From CAYOEJ01 sp964403015 (GTDB lineage Bacteria > Actinomycetota > Actinomycetes > Actinomycetales > Actinomycetaceae), in NCBI GenBank assembly GCA_964403015.1, contig CAYOEJ010000021.1, positions 1 through 29,097 of the forward strand: 29,097 nt of DNA, in the 5' to 3' direction. The position numbers and the translations under genes are program-made. Under the pieces are notes generated by a model that was not told where the DNA came from, searched no databases, and worked only from the letters and a program-made list of their open reading frames with translations. Of the stretch, positions 15,090 through 23,942 are shown one piece after another. How positions within the stretch are numbered: position 1 is the stretch's first letter; each line of letters starts with the position of its first letter.

Positions 15090-16244
15090 CTACTTCCGCT
15101 TGGAGGTGACGAAGTCGAGGGCCACGGCAAGGAGAACAACGAGGCCCTTGATGGCCTGCTGCCATGCGGAGTCGACGGAAAGGATAGACAGGCCCATGTT
15201 GAGAACGCCCATGATGAGTGCACCGATAATTGCGCCGGATACCTTACCCACGCCGCCGGTCACTGCCGCACCGCCAATGAATGCTGCAGCGATCGCATCA
15301 AGCTCGTAGGTGTTGCCTGCCGTTGCCACAGCTGCGCCGGCGCGGGAGGTCGTGATGATTCCAGCGAGCGCCGCGAGCACGCCCATGTTAACGAACACGA
15401 GGAAGTCAACCTTCTTGGTCGGTACACCGGAGAGTTGCGCGGCCTTCAGGCTGCCACCGACCGCGTAGATATAGCGACCAAACTTCGTGTAGTTCATGAT
15501 GAAGGTGTACAGGATCACCAGCACGCCGACGATCACGAGCACGATCGGGGTGCCGCCCGCGGACTTCGAGAGTAGATAGGCGAGGAAGCCAACCATGGCG
15601 GACATGAGCGCCGTGCGTCCCACGAAAAGGCCGAGGGGCTCAACACCGGTGTTTTCGGCAATCGCGGTGCGCCTCTGGCGAATAGCACCGAATACGATGG
15701 CGGCAATAGTAATACCGCCCAGAACGAGCGTGACCACATCGAGATAGCCGGCGAATCCAAGGAAGTTGGGTACAGAGCCGTTAGCAATTTCCACGAAGCC
15801 GGTGGGGAGTCCGGATACAGTCCGCTCCACCAGCACGATTGCCAAACCGCGGAAGATCAGCATACCCGCGAGAGTCACGATGAACGCCGGGATGCCTACG
15901 TAGGCAACCCAGAAGCCCTGCCAGCAACCAATGAGTGCACCAATCAGCAAACCAATGAGTGAGGCAAGCACCCAGTTCATCTCAAGGTCATACATCAACA
16001 GGGCAACACAGCCACCCACGAATGCCACCACGGAACCAACTGAGAGGTCGATGTGCCGGGCGATAACCACCATCACCATGCCAATGGCAAGGATCATTAC
16101 GTAAGTGTTCTGCTGGATAAGGCTTGCTACGTTATTCGGATTGAGAAGCAGGCCATCAGTGAGGATCTGGAAGAGAACCACAATGAGAATGAGCGCGAGC
16201 AGAATGCCGTATTGCTTTAGCGCCTGGGAAATTGTTGATTTCAC
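15090..16244 (-). CDS. mmsB: Monosaccharide (xylose) ABC importer, permease (MmsB/GguB/XylH type)
   Basis: The 384-residue permease has about ten membrane helices and the BPD_transp_2 signature of ribose/xylose-type importers. IARHIDLSVGS at about residues 61-71 is the conserved segment after the second helix, and AIAAAFIGGAAVTGGVGKVSGA near 313-334 is the second hallmark, given here by position. The start is GTG at 16244, 7 nt after the ATPase stop. The pattern fits the ChvE-GguAB family that imports several sugars, and the neighbouring xylose genes make xylose the likely cargo. It is the last gene of the operon and is followed by a strong hairpin. Confidence 0.92.
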   Translation of the reverse strand: MKSTISQALKQYGILLALILIVVLFQILTDGLLLNPNNVASLIQQNTYVMILAIGMVMVVIARHIDLSVGSVVAFVGGCVALLMYDLEMNWVLASLIGLLIGALIGCWQGFWVAYVGIPAFIVTLAGMLIFRGLAIVLVERTVSGLPTGFVEIANGSVPNFLGFAGYLDVVTLVLGGITIAAIVFGAIRQRRTAIAENTGVEPLGLFVGRTALMSAMVGFLAYLLSKSAGGTPIVLVIVGVLVILYTFIMNYTKFGRYIYAVGGSLKAAQLSGVPTKKVDFLVFVNMGVLAALAGIITTSRAGAAVATAGNTYELDAIAAAFIGGAAVTGGVGKVSGAIIGALIMGVLNMGLSILSVDSAWQQAIKGLVVLLAVALDFVTSKRK

Positions 16245-16251
16245 TTTAAAC

Positions 16252-17787
16252 TCACGCCTTTTCTTGGGTCATCAGAGTCATCAGCGACTCCTGGGTTGCG
16301 TTTTTGGCTGATTCGACGCCGGTTATGCGCCCTTGGCTCATCGTGTAGATGCGGTCGCACACACCGAGCAGTTCCGGCAGCTCGGAGGAGATCATCAGTA
16401 CGGCATGGCCGGCGTCGGCCAACTCGTTGATGATTTGGTATATCTCGAACTTGGCGCCCACATCGATACCGCGAGTTGGTTCGTCAAGGATGAGAATCTG
16501 TGGATCGGTAAACATCCACTTGGCAAGCACGACCTTCTGCTGGTTGCCACCCGAGAGAGAGGAGACTGGATTCTCCAGAGAGGCGGTCTTGATATTGAGC
16601 TGCTGGCGGTACTTCTCGGCTACGCGGTCCTCTTCTCGAGTCCGGATAACACCACCGCGAATCACTTTCTCAAGAGCTGCCGAGGTGGTATTGATCTTGA
16701 TACTTTGGATGAGGTTCACGCCGCCGGTCTTACGATCTTCAGGCACGTAGGCCAGACCGTGTTTAATCGCCTTCTCCACTGTGCCGGTATCAATCTCTTT
16801 GCCGTCCTTGAGGATAGTTCCTGAGATCCCGGTGCCATATTGCCTGCCGAAGATGCTCATCGCCAGCTCGGTTCGTCCCGCACCCATGAGGCCTGCAAGA
16901 CCAGTAATCTCACCGCGGCGAAGCTCGAGGCAGGCACCCTCAACAACCTTTCGCTCCGTATCGATGGGATGGTGAACATTCCAGTCCTTCACTTCCAAGA
17001 TCGTGTCCCCGATCTGGGACTCATGATCCGGATACATGGAGGAAAGCTCGCGGCCAACCATGTGGCGAATGATCTCGTTCTCAGAGACTCCGCCTTCACG
17101 ATGCATATCCAAAGTCGTAATTGTTTGCCCGTCACGGATGATCGTGGTCGAGTCCGCAATTTCAGCGACCTCGTTGAGCTTGTGCGAAATGATGATCATC
17201 GTGACACCTTCGTCACGGAACTGTCGCATGAGATCGAGAAGGTGAGCAGAATCATCGTCGTTTAAAGCCGCGGTTGGCTCATCGAGAATCAGCAGTTTAA
17301 CGTCCTTGGAGATGGCTTTCGCGATCTCCACGAGCTGCTGCTGACCAACGCCAAGCTCCACAACCGGAGTCATTGGCTGAGCTCGGAGCCCAACCTTGGC
17401 AATGTACTTCATACCCTCGTTGCGAGTCTTTTTCCAATCAACGAAACCGCCCTTCATGCGCTCGTTTCCGAGGAAGATGTTTTCGACGACGGACAGGAAC
17501 GGGCTGAGTGCAAGCTCCTGGTGGATAATAACGATTCCAGATTTCTCTGAGTCTCGGATCCCCGAGAACTTGCACTCGTTGCCGTTCCATCGAATGTCAC
17601 CCGTGTACGTTCCATGCGGGTAAACCCCGGATAGAACGTTCATGAGGGTAGATTTGCCAGCCCCGTTTTCCCCGCAGATGGCGTGCACCTCACCGCGACG
17701 CACCCGAAGGTTCACGTTGTCGAGAGCCTTGACTCCCGAGAACTCCTTCGTAATGGAGTTCATCTCCAAAATAATGTCATCACTCAT
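16252..17787 (-). CDS. mmsA: Monosaccharide (xylose) ABC importer, duplicated ATPase (MmsA/GguA/XylG type)
   Basis: The protein has 511 residues made of two ABC domains, as in RbsA and XylG. In the first domain the Walker A is GENGAGKS (39-46), the signature is the variant GVGQQQ near 146, and Walker B is LLILDE (165-170). In the second domain the Walker A is the degenerate GLMGAGRTE near 292, which is normal for this family, followed by SLSGGNQQK and ILILDEPTRGIDVGAK. It energises sugar uptake from the cytoplasmic face. The ATG is preceded by GGAGG 7 nt upstream. It lies 26 nt after the binding-protein gene and 7 nt before the permease gene. Confidence 0.95.
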   Translation of the reverse strand: MSDDIILEMNSITKEFSGVKALDNVNLRVRRGEVHAICGENGAGKSTLMNVLSGVYPHGTYTGDIRWNGNECKFSGIRDSEKSGIVIIHQELALSPFLSVVENIFLGNERMKGGFVDWKKTRNEGMKYIAKVGLRAQPMTPVVELGVGQQQLVEIAKAISKDVKLLILDEPTAALNDDDSAHLLDLMRQFRDEGVTMIIISHKLNEVAEIADSTTIIRDGQTITTLDMHREGGVSENEIIRHMVGRELSSMYPDHESQIGDTILEVKDWNVHHPIDTERKVVEGACLELRRGEITGLAGLMGAGRTELAMSIFGRQYGTGISGTILKDGKEIDTGTVEKAIKHGLAYVPEDRKTGGVNLIQSIKINTTSAALEKVIRGGVIRTREEDRVAEKYRQQLNIKTASLENPVSSLSGGNQQKVVLAKWMFTDPQILILDEPTRGIDVGAKFEIYQIINELADAGHAVLMISSELPELLGVCDRIYTMSQGRITGVESAKNATQESLMTLMTQEKA

Positions 17788-17813
17788 TGGTTAACCTCCT
17801 ACGGGGAACGCGG

Positions 17814-18947
17814 TTACAGGCCTAGATCGGATGCGTCGTAGAAGCCGGACTCAACCAGCTCAGATTCGACGTTGTCCTTGGTGATGGTGATGGGCTCAAG
17901 CAGGTAGGAAGGAACAACCTTGCGGCCGTTGTCGTAGGTCTCTGTGTCGTTAACCTCTACCTCTTCGCCCTTCATGATCTGATCAACCATCTTGGAAACT
18001 TGATCGCCGAGCGTACGGGTATCCTTCCAAACAGTCATGGCCTGCTTACCGGAGAGGATGTTCTGAACATTGGCCTGATCCGCATCCTGACCCGTGATAA
18101 CTGGCCATTCATTCTCGGAGTATCCCGCACCCTCGAGCGCCTGGGTGATACCGAGCGCGAGGGCATCGTTCGGCGCGAGAACCGCATCGACCTTTTCAGA
18201 GGCGTAGAAGGAGTTCAGGCGGGTTTCCATCTCGGCCTGAGCAGTTGGCGCCATCCACGCCTGGATACCGATGGACTGCCAGTCGTCGACCGAGGCCGGG
18301 TCCTTGCCGGAAGGAACGCTCAGCGTTCCGTCGGCGATGTATGGCTCGAGCTCAGTCCACGCACCTTCGAAGAAGTAGCGCGCGTTGTTATCATCCGGAG
18401 ATCCTGCGAACGGCTCAAAGTTGAAGGTCTCGTCAGTGTTCTCGAGATCAAGCGCCTCCACAATGTACTGGCCTTGCATGACGCCAACCTGGAAGTTATC
18501 GAACGTCGCGTAATAGTCCACTGCTTCGGTATCACGAATCAGGCGGTCGTATGCAATAACCGTGATGTCCTGATTGGCAGCTGCCTCAAGGACGGGTGCG
18601 AGTGCAGATCCGTCGATGGAGCCAACAACGAGCACGTCTACGCCCTTGTTCACCATGTTCTGGATCTGGTCAATCTGAAGCTGAACCTTGTTGTCGGCGT
18701 ACTGGAGGTCAGTCTCGTAGCCGAGGTCCTGCAGATTAGAGGAAAGGTGCGCGCCATCGCGGCTCCAGCGTTCGAGGGACTTCGTTGGCATCGAGATGCC
18801 AATCATGCCACCTTCCTCGTTTGTCTCCGCCGCTGTGGTTTCTCCACCCTCGTTCGATCCGCCACGTTCACTTGAACACGCGGCCGCACTAAAGGAAAGA
18901 GTTAGGGCAGCTGCACCTGCGATAATCCTTCGCATTTTTCGTGTCAT
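17814..18947 (-). CDS. chvE: ChvE-type sugar-binding lipoprotein of the ABC importer
   Basis: The frame opens at 18974, but the ATG at 18947 has AAGGAGG 6 nt upstream and directly precedes a signal peptide (MTRKMRRIIAGAAALTL). It ends in SAAAC with Cys24 as the likely lipidation site. The mature part closely follows ChvE: GISMPTKSLERW, DLQYADN, VIAYDRLIRD, YYATFDNFQVG, FAGSPDDNNA, ITGQDAD and VVPSYLLEP. These positions include the residues that contact the sugar in ChvE. The lipoprotein would capture pentose outside the membrane for the downstream ATPase and permease. A Gly/Glu/Ser linker follows the lipid anchor. The 48-nt gap to the epimerase gene contains only a half-site resembling the XylR operator, so it probably belongs to the same transcript as xylA. 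Confidence 0.93.
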   Translation of the reverse strand: MTRKMRRIIAGAAALTLSFSAAACSSERGGSNEGGETTAAETNEEGGMIGISMPTKSLERWSRDGAHLSSNLQDLGYETDLQYADNKVQLQIDQIQNMVNKGVDVLVVGSIDGSALAPVLEAAANQDITVIAYDRLIRDTEAVDYYATFDNFQVGVMQGQYIVEALDLENTDETFNFEPFAGSPDDNNARYFFEGAWTELEPYIADGTLSVPSGKDPASVDDWQSIGIQAWMAPTAQAEMETRLNSFYASEKVDAVLAPNDALALGITQALEGAGYSENEWPVITGQDADQANVQNILSGKQAMTVWKDTRTLGDQVSKMVDQIMKGEEVEVNDTETYDNGRKVVPSYLLEPITITKDNVESELVESGFYDASDLGL

Positions 18948-18995
18948 GATAGGCCTCCTTGCCTGGTTTGACATTCTTTGGTTATGTCGATTTGT

Positions 18996-19916
18996 TTAGT
19001 TGTGTTCTTTCGCCGACGCCGGTGTCTCACTTTCTGCGACGGCAAGACTTATGTTGAGTTGACGTTCTTGGTGTGGTTGAAGCACGAGGGCCTCGTCGAG
19101 AGATGGGCGGTTGAGCGCGTTGGCCATGGCAGTGCAGGGCTCAATCGCTATTGATTGACCTGCGCCGCGGTTCAGAGTTCCTCCCGTAAAGATGTGCAAC
19201 GTTGATGCTGGGAAGTCGCCGGCGTTGAAAGCAATGCGAACTTCGTGACCAAGGCCAGTGGAGAGGTCGGCGTGGGCGCAACCATCGGTGATCTTAAGGC
19301 ACGTCACAGCAAAATCGCTTTGAGGAGTTAGCGCTACTCCGTCAAAACCTAGATAGGCGGCCTCTCCCTCAAGTGGGATCCCATCAGTATCAGTCTCGAT
19401 CTCTGCTTCTGCCGCGATGTCCACGGCACTTTCATCAATCGAAGCCACGCGGAAGTACGGATGCCAGCCGAGGGCCACAGGGATGGTTCGCTCGGATTGG
19501 TTATCAGCAGTAACAGTGAGTTCGAGTGTATTCTCGGCTGCCAGCACGAATTCCACCGCAACTTGCAGCGGACCTGGGAACGCCGGTGAGTCCTCGATCG
19601 TCGTCGTAAACAACAAGCCAGACTCGGTCTCGTTCACCTCAAATTCCCTGTTGACGCACAGCCCGTGCAGGCCCTCCGAACCAGCAACGTCACGCACATC
19701 GCGAGTTACCTGCCCGTCCGCCCATTGCCCATCACGTAGGCGATTGCACCACGGAGCCAGCACAGCGCTCCTGTAGCCATCACCGGCACGCAACTCCTCT
19801 TCATGGAAGTAGCCATCGAGGACATCCCCGATACTATCTATCGTCCACGACATAAGTGTTGCACCGATGCTTGACACCGCGATCTCTTGGCCATGGGCAC
19901 GCAAGGTCGTAATCAC
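18996..19916 (-). CDS. Aldose 1-epimerase family protein
   Basis: The 306-residue protein belongs to the GalM-like fold that interconverts alpha and beta anomers of sugars. Visible motifs are VLAPWCNRLRDGQW near residues 52-65, the EGLHGLCVN loop, GWHPYFR with the catalytic histidine near residue 150, and AIEPCTAMANALNRP near 265, where the glutamate is the expected general base. GTG at 19916 overlaps the xylulokinase stop by 4 nt (GTGA) and is preceded by AGGTGG. In this operon it probably speeds xylopyranose mutarotation before isomerisation. A galactose role is less likely because no Leloir gene is nearby. Confidence 0.88.
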   Translation of the reverse strand: MITTLRAHGQEIAVSSIGATLMSWTIDSIGDVLDGYFHEEELRAGDGYRSAVLAPWCNRLRDGQWADGQVTRDVRDVAGSEGLHGLCVNREFEVNETESGLLFTTTIEDSPAFPGPLQVAVEFVLAAENTLELTVTADNQSERTIPVALGWHPYFRVASIDESAVDIAAEAEIETDTDGIPLEGEAAYLGFDGVALTPQSDFAVTCLKITDGCAHADLSTGLGHEVRIAFNAGDFPASTLHIFTGGTLNRGAGQSIAIEPCTAMANALNRPSLDEALVLQPHQERQLNISLAVAESETPASAKEHN

Positions 19917-21304
19917 TGGCCCACCTCGTCAGCCGCGGCCTTGTAGCGAGCCCACGCCCCGTTGTCGTCGGAAACATTCTGACGCGCGCCGGCCACCGAG
20001 GGTGGCTGTGCGGACGGATCCACGCAACGCAGCGCCTGCCAGGCTGCACCCAACGCGACGTATTCGTTGGGTTCGGGCACGACCACCGGTACCCCGAGGA
20101 TCGCGGGCATGAAGCTCTGGACCACAGTCGATTTCGCGCCACCACCGATCAGAATGGCTTCCCGGACGTCGATGCCGCCGTCGCGCAACTTTTCCATCGC
20201 TCCGCGCATGAGACAGCACATCGATTCGAACGCCATACGGGAAAATGCCGCGCGGTTCATTTCCGCGGGGCTCAGGCCCACAATGCGAGCGCGCTCAAAG
20301 GGGAGGTTCGGGGTCCTCTCCCCCTCGAAGTACGGAACCATGGTGCATGCTGGGGACTCGGCGGTCACGGCCAGCTCATCCATTTCCACGTAGGAGACTC
20401 CTAGGAGCTCCTTCACGTAGTCCACAATTCGTGACCCATTGAGCGTGCAGGCCAGTGGGAGCCAACGGCCTGTTGCGTCCATGAAACCCGTTACCGATCC
20501 GGCAGGATCATAGAACGGCTTGTCGGTCACGGCAGCCACAACCCCCGATGTACCTAGGGAGACGGAGACCTGACCGGGCTCAAGTCCGAGTCCGAGGGAG
20601 GCGCCAGCGTTGTCACCGCAGCCTGGGCCAAGTGCCGCACTGCCGAACTGCGGCGCCACCTGTCCAACTACCTCAAAAGGCTCAGCGATTCGCGGGAGGA
20701 CGAGGCTTCGCGCCCGATCCTCCGTGACGCGCAAAGCATGTGCAAGTAGGTCGTATCGGTACGCACCCGTAGCGGTATCCACGTAACCCGTACCTGATGC
20801 ATCGGAACGGTCGGTCACAAGATCAGCGATATCCTCATGGCCGGCCAACTTCCACGTCAGCCAATCATGCGGAAGGCATATCGCGGCAAGTTTCTCAACC
20901 ACGTCAGGTTCGTTGTCCGCGACCCAGCGCAGTTTCGAGACAGTCAACGACGCAACCGGTGCAGAGCCGCAGGCCTCGATCCACGACTGCATGCCGAGTT
21001 CATCAATAAGGTCCGCGGCAGACTGTGCGGATCGCGTGTCATTCCACAGCAGCGCAGGCCGCAACACATTCCCGTCGGCATCCAAGCAGATGAGTCCGTG
21101 TTGTTGGCCCGCAATACTGACGGCGTCGCAGTCCTCGATCCCACCGGTCTTGGCAATAGCCGCCTCCAGAGCCTTCCACCAATGATCCGGATGAACTTCC
21201 GTGCCATCGGGATGAGAGGCGCGCCCAGTCCGCACAACAAGTCCGTCCTCAACGACGAGCACCTTGGTGGATTGGGTTGATGAGTCGATTCCTGCAGTCT
21301 TCAT
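19913..21304 (-). CDS. xylB: Xylulokinase
   Basis: This FGGY-family sugar kinase of 463 residues phosphorylates D-xylulose to xylulose 5-phosphate with ATP. The N-terminal phosphate-binding motif GIDSSTQSTK is at residues 5-14. SIAGQQHGL, with xylulokinase-type QQHG, is near 65, followed by LLWNDTRS near 85. The C-terminal half has GGGAKSTVVQSFMPAILG and the adenosine motif EYVALGAAWQA. I take the ATG at 21304, which lies 4 nt after the xylA stop. A TTG at 21316 would add four residues and overlap xylA. No strong Shine-Dalgarno is seen, so translation is probably coupled to xylA. Confidence 0.95.
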   Translation of the reverse strand: MKTAGIDSSTQSTKVLVVEDGLVVRTGRASHPDGTEVHPDHWWKALEAAIAKTGGIEDCDAVSIAGQQHGLICLDADGNVLRPALLWNDTRSAQSAADLIDELGMQSWIEACGSAPVASLTVSKLRWVADNEPDVVEKLAAICLPHDWLTWKLAGHEDIADLVTDRSDASGTGYVDTATGAYRYDLLAHALRVTEDRARSLVLPRIAEPFEVVGQVAPQFGSAALGPGCGDNAGASLGLGLEPGQVSVSLGTSGVVAAVTDKPFYDPAGSVTGFMDATGRWLPLACTLNGSRIVDYVKELLGVSYVEMDELAVTAESPACTMVPYFEGERTPNLPFERARIVGLSPAEMNRAAFSRMAFESMCCLMRGAMEKLRDGGIDVREAILIGGGAKSTVVQSFMPAILGVPVVVPEPNEYVALGAAWQALRCVDPSAQPPSVAGARQNVSDDNGAWARYKAAADEVGQ

Positions 21305-21308
21305 GGGG

Positions 21309-22484
21309 TTAGCCAATCAGATGACGCATTGCCTGCTGCTGGAGTTCAACGAAGTGGTACTCGCGCTTGGCGAGTGCCTCGATGTCGTACTCCTCCTCGT
21401 TGGCGAGGAAATCGGTGACCGACTCTCCCTCGCCCAGCGTGGGCTCAGCGAGCTGCGGAACCGACGCCTTCTCAAGGAGTTCCTGAGTGTAGGAGTCTGC
21501 ACGGAAGGCCCTCGCCTTCTCTGCGAGCATCAGGTACATCTCCATGTTGGCCTTCGCCGACTCCCACACGCCTTCCATTCCTTCCGTGCGGGACGGCTTG
21601 TAGTCGAAGTGGATCGGGCCATCGTAGCGCGGTCCGTTCCCGTTCGGGAAGCCGTTAACAAGCAGGTCAACGGTGAAGAATGCCGAGATGAGATCGCCGT
21701 GGCCGAAGGCCTTGTCTTGGTCATACTTAATGCCGGACTGGCCGTTGAGATCGATGTGGAAGAGCTTGTTGGCGTGGAGCGCCTGAGCGATGCCGTGGGT
21801 GAAATTCAAGCCGGCCATCTGCTCGTGGCCAACCTCGGGGTTCAGACCCACGATGTCGCCATTGTCCAGCTCGGCAATCAGGCCAAGAGCGTGACCCACA
21901 GTGGGAAGGAAAATGTCGCCACGCGGTTCGTTCGGCTTTGGCTCAAGACCGATGCGGAGATCGTAACCCTTTTCCTTGATGTAGCCAGCTACGGTATCAA
22001 GGCCTTCCTTGTAGCGAGCCATCGCGTCATGGAGATCCTTCGACGAGTCGTACTCAGCGCCTTCGCGCCCTCCCCACATGACGAATGTGGTGGCGCCCAG
22101 CTCTGCGGCGAGATCGACGTTACGGAGGATCTTGCGAAGGCCGAAGCGGCGGATCGCGCGATCGTTGTTGGTAAGGCCGCCGTCCTTGAAAATCGGGTGG
22201 GTGAAAGTGTTGGTGGTGACCATCTCGATGGTCAGGCCGGAGCTATCGGCGGTTTTTTTGAGCTTGGAAATTATCTCGTCACGCTCGGACTCCGTGGCAT
22301 CGAACGGGAATACATCATTGTCATGGAACGTGATGCCCCATGCTCCGAGCTCTGCAAGCTGCGCCGCATACTCCCACGGTTCAAGCGACGGGCGTGTGGG
22401 ATCGCCGAAGGGATCATTCGCTCCCCAGCCGACAGTCCACAATCCAAACGAAAACTTATCTTCTGGCCTTGGGCTCCGAGTCAT
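21309..22484 (-). CDS. xylA: Xylose isomerase
   Basis: The 391-residue protein matches the class I, Streptomyces-type xylose isomerase in length and residue numbering. His54 and Asp57 form the catalytic pair in FHDNDVFPF, Trp137 lines the sugar pocket, and Glu181 and Lys183 in GLEPKPNEPRGD bind the first metal ion and substrate. Further acidic metal ligands are in NPEVGHEQMAG and HIDLNGQ. It converts D-xylose to D-xylulose in the cytoplasm. The ATG is preceded by GAGGAG 5 nt upstream. It is the first gene of the six-gene operon and lies directly downstream of the operator-overlapped promoter. Confidence 0.97.
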   Translation of the reverse strand: MTRSPRPEDKFSFGLWTVGWGANDPFGDPTRPSLEPWEYAAQLAELGAWGITFHDNDVFPFDATESERDEIISKLKKTADSSGLTIEMVTTNTFTHPIFKDGGLTNNDRAIRRFGLRKILRNVDLAAELGATTFVMWGGREGAEYDSSKDLHDAMARYKEGLDTVAGYIKEKGYDLRIGLEPKPNEPRGDIFLPTVGHALGLIAELDNGDIVGLNPEVGHEQMAGLNFTHGIAQALHANKLFHIDLNGQSGIKYDQDKAFGHGDLISAFFTVDLLVNGFPNGNGPRYDGPIHFDYKPSRTEGMEGVWESAKANMEMYLMLAEKARAFRADSYTQELLEKASVPQLAEPTLGEGESVTDFLANEEEYDIEALAKREYHFVELQQQAMRHLIG

Positions 22485-22514
22485 GATTACTCCTCATTAA
22501 GTAATTGGCGACGT

Positions 22515-22533
22515 TTGTTTAATGCCTAAACTA
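22515..22533. promoter_or_regulatory. XylR operator-like palindrome upstream of xylA
   Basis: TTGTTTA at 22515-22521 and TAAACTA at 22527-22533 flank a 5-bp centre ATGCC; six of seven arm positions are complementary. The GTTTA-N5-TAAAC core matches the AT-rich palindromes recognised by ROK-type xylose repressors. It overlaps the -10 element of the xylA promoter, the position expected for repression by XylR, whose gene lies divergently adjacent. A half-site with the same TTGTTTA word is present near 18993-18998, before the binding-protein gene. Confidence 0.7.
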
Positions 22534-22556
22534 TTCCCGAACGGAAAGACTGTCAA
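22528..22556 (-). promoter_or_regulatory. xylA operon promoter
   Basis: On the minus strand a consensus -35 TTGACA (plus 22551-22556) is followed by a 17-bp spacer and a -10 TAGTTT (plus 22528-22533). The start site would fall near 22520, giving a leader of about 35 nt with the GAGGAG ribosome binding site of xylA. The -10 lies inside the palindromic operator. Confidence 0.65.
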
Positions 22557-22646
22557 CCTTTCCACTGCAATTGATATTTATTAGTTTTGTGCTGTAATTA
22601 ATTCTGGTCAGATCGAGAGCATTCGGTGTGGGCTCGTAACAACTCT

Positions 22647-22652
22647 GATAAT
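22647..22652 (+). promoter_or_regulatory. Putative -10 element of xylR
   Basis: GATAAT matches the -10 consensus at five of six positions. No good -35 is seen at the expected distance. Transcription would start near 22659, which leaves a leader of about 36 nt containing GAGGGGG ahead of the GTG at 22695. It would be nearly leaderless if the ATG at 22662 were used. Confidence 0.35.
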
Positions 22653-22694
22653 CTGCCGTAAATGGCCGTCATAAAACCGAGGGGGAACGACCAA

Positions 22695-23861
22695 GTGAGA
22701 GACGCGAATAGCGCTGTTCGGACATCAAATTTGTCCGTGGTTCTTCGAACCGTTCTGAGCGCACCCACTCCACTCTCGCGAGCCGCCATCGCGGCGGAAA
22801 CCGGCCTCACGAAAGCAACAGTTTCACGCCTCGTTGAGCATTTGCTGGACGGGGAGATTATTAGCGAGCTTCCGCCCGAGAATGGCCGGGCTGGCAGGCC
22901 ATCACTGCCCATTACGGCTGCCTCCGCCAAGCACGTCGCGATTGGCATGGAGGTCAACCTCAGATACATCTCCGTGATAGTCATGGATCTCGCGGGGGAC
23001 GTTCTCTACTCCGCAACCGAATCTGACAGCTTCCGCGATTCAGACCCGAGTGTAGTCCTTCCTAGGCTCGCCAAGCTGCTAAGCCTGTGGAGCCGGCCTC
23101 ACGATTGTCACGTCCTTCGGCTCACCCTGTGCATTCCCGGCCTTGTGGACGATACCGCGAAGCGTATTCTTACCGCCCCAAACCTTGGATGGTCCAATGT
23201 AGACCCTCTGGACTACATGAATGCACAATTCCCAGAGGCCGAGTTCAGCCTCCTCAATGAGGCAGATGCTGCTGCCTACTCGGCGCTCTACAGCGCACCG
23301 GGCAAGCGCGGCGAGTTCGATTCCTTCGTCTACATTTCTGGCGAAGTGGGCGTCGGTGCAGCCATCATCTTCGAAGGCGAGATCTTCCGAGGGAAGAACT
23401 CGTGGGCTGGCGAAGTCGGCCATATGTGCGTGGATCCCACAGGGCCGGCGTGCCGGTGTGGCGCCAACGGCTGCCTAGAGCAGTACGTGGGTAGCGACGC
23501 GCTTCTTTCACGCTCTGACTTACCATTATCAACATCAGTGGACGAGCTATTCCACGAGTTCCGGGCAGGTAACCCCGATGTTCGCGCCGCGTTCGATGCC
23601 GCGAGCGTCTCGCTGGGCCGAGGGATCGCAAACATCTTGAATTTGCTCGATCTCGATGTGGTGATCTTTGGTGGTCACTTGGCGCGTCTCCTCCCCCATA
23701 TCGAGCACGTCCTGCGATCGGAACTAGAGTATCGGGCCCTATCGTCTCGCTGGCAGTCCATCGAACTTCTCGCCAACACGTACGGAAACCTGTCCGCCGC
23801 CATCGGCGCCACCTATCGCGCCTTCGACGTCTTCATTGACGAGGTTTCGCCAACGTCATGA
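22695..23861 (+). CDS. xylR: ROK family transcriptional regulator, probable xylose repressor
   Basis: From GTG at 22695 the protein has 388 residues; GAGGGGG 9 nt upstream supports this start. An ATG at 22662 would add 11 residues but has no ribosome binding site. An N-terminal winged helix-turn-helix (SRAAIAAETGLTKATVSRLV) is followed by the ROK kinase-like domain. GEVGVGAAIIFEGEIFRG is the sugar-binding strand-turn, HMCVD includes a zinc-ligand histidine, and CRCGANGCLEQY is the ROK cysteine motif (CxCGxxGCxE). This architecture is that of XylR/NagC/Mlc, which release DNA on binding a sugar. The divergent position next to xylA and the palindrome over the xylA promoter indicate control of xylose genes. 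Confidence 0.9.
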   Translation: MRDANSAVRTSNLSVVLRTVLSAPTPLSRAAIAAETGLTKATVSRLVEHLLDGEIISELPPENGRAGRPSLPITAASAKHVAIGMEVNLRYISVIVMDLAGDVLYSATESDSFRDSDPSVVLPRLAKLLSLWSRPHDCHVLRLTLCIPGLVDDTAKRILTAPNLGWSNVDPLDYMNAQFPEAEFSLLNEADAAAYSALYSAPGKRGEFDSFVYISGEVGVGAAIIFEGEIFRGKNSWAGEVGHMCVDPTGPACRCGANGCLEQYVGSDALLSRSDLPLSTSVDELFHEFRAGNPDVRAAFDAASVSLGRGIANILNLLDLDVVIFGGHLARLLPHIEHVLRSELEYRALSSRWQSIELLANTYGNLSAAIGATYRAFDVFIDEVSPTS

Positions 23862-23942
23862 CCTCTCTACCTTTCGCACCCTAGAATTGCAGGTGTACAA
23901 CCACCGCGAATTGCGCACGGGCAGCGGCAAGGAGAGTCCACC

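Noticed and set aside
21264..22529. Plus-strand ORF of 421 residues opposite xylA
   Set aside because: It covers xylA, whose full set of catalytic residues is present on the minus strand; the plus-strand product matches nothing.
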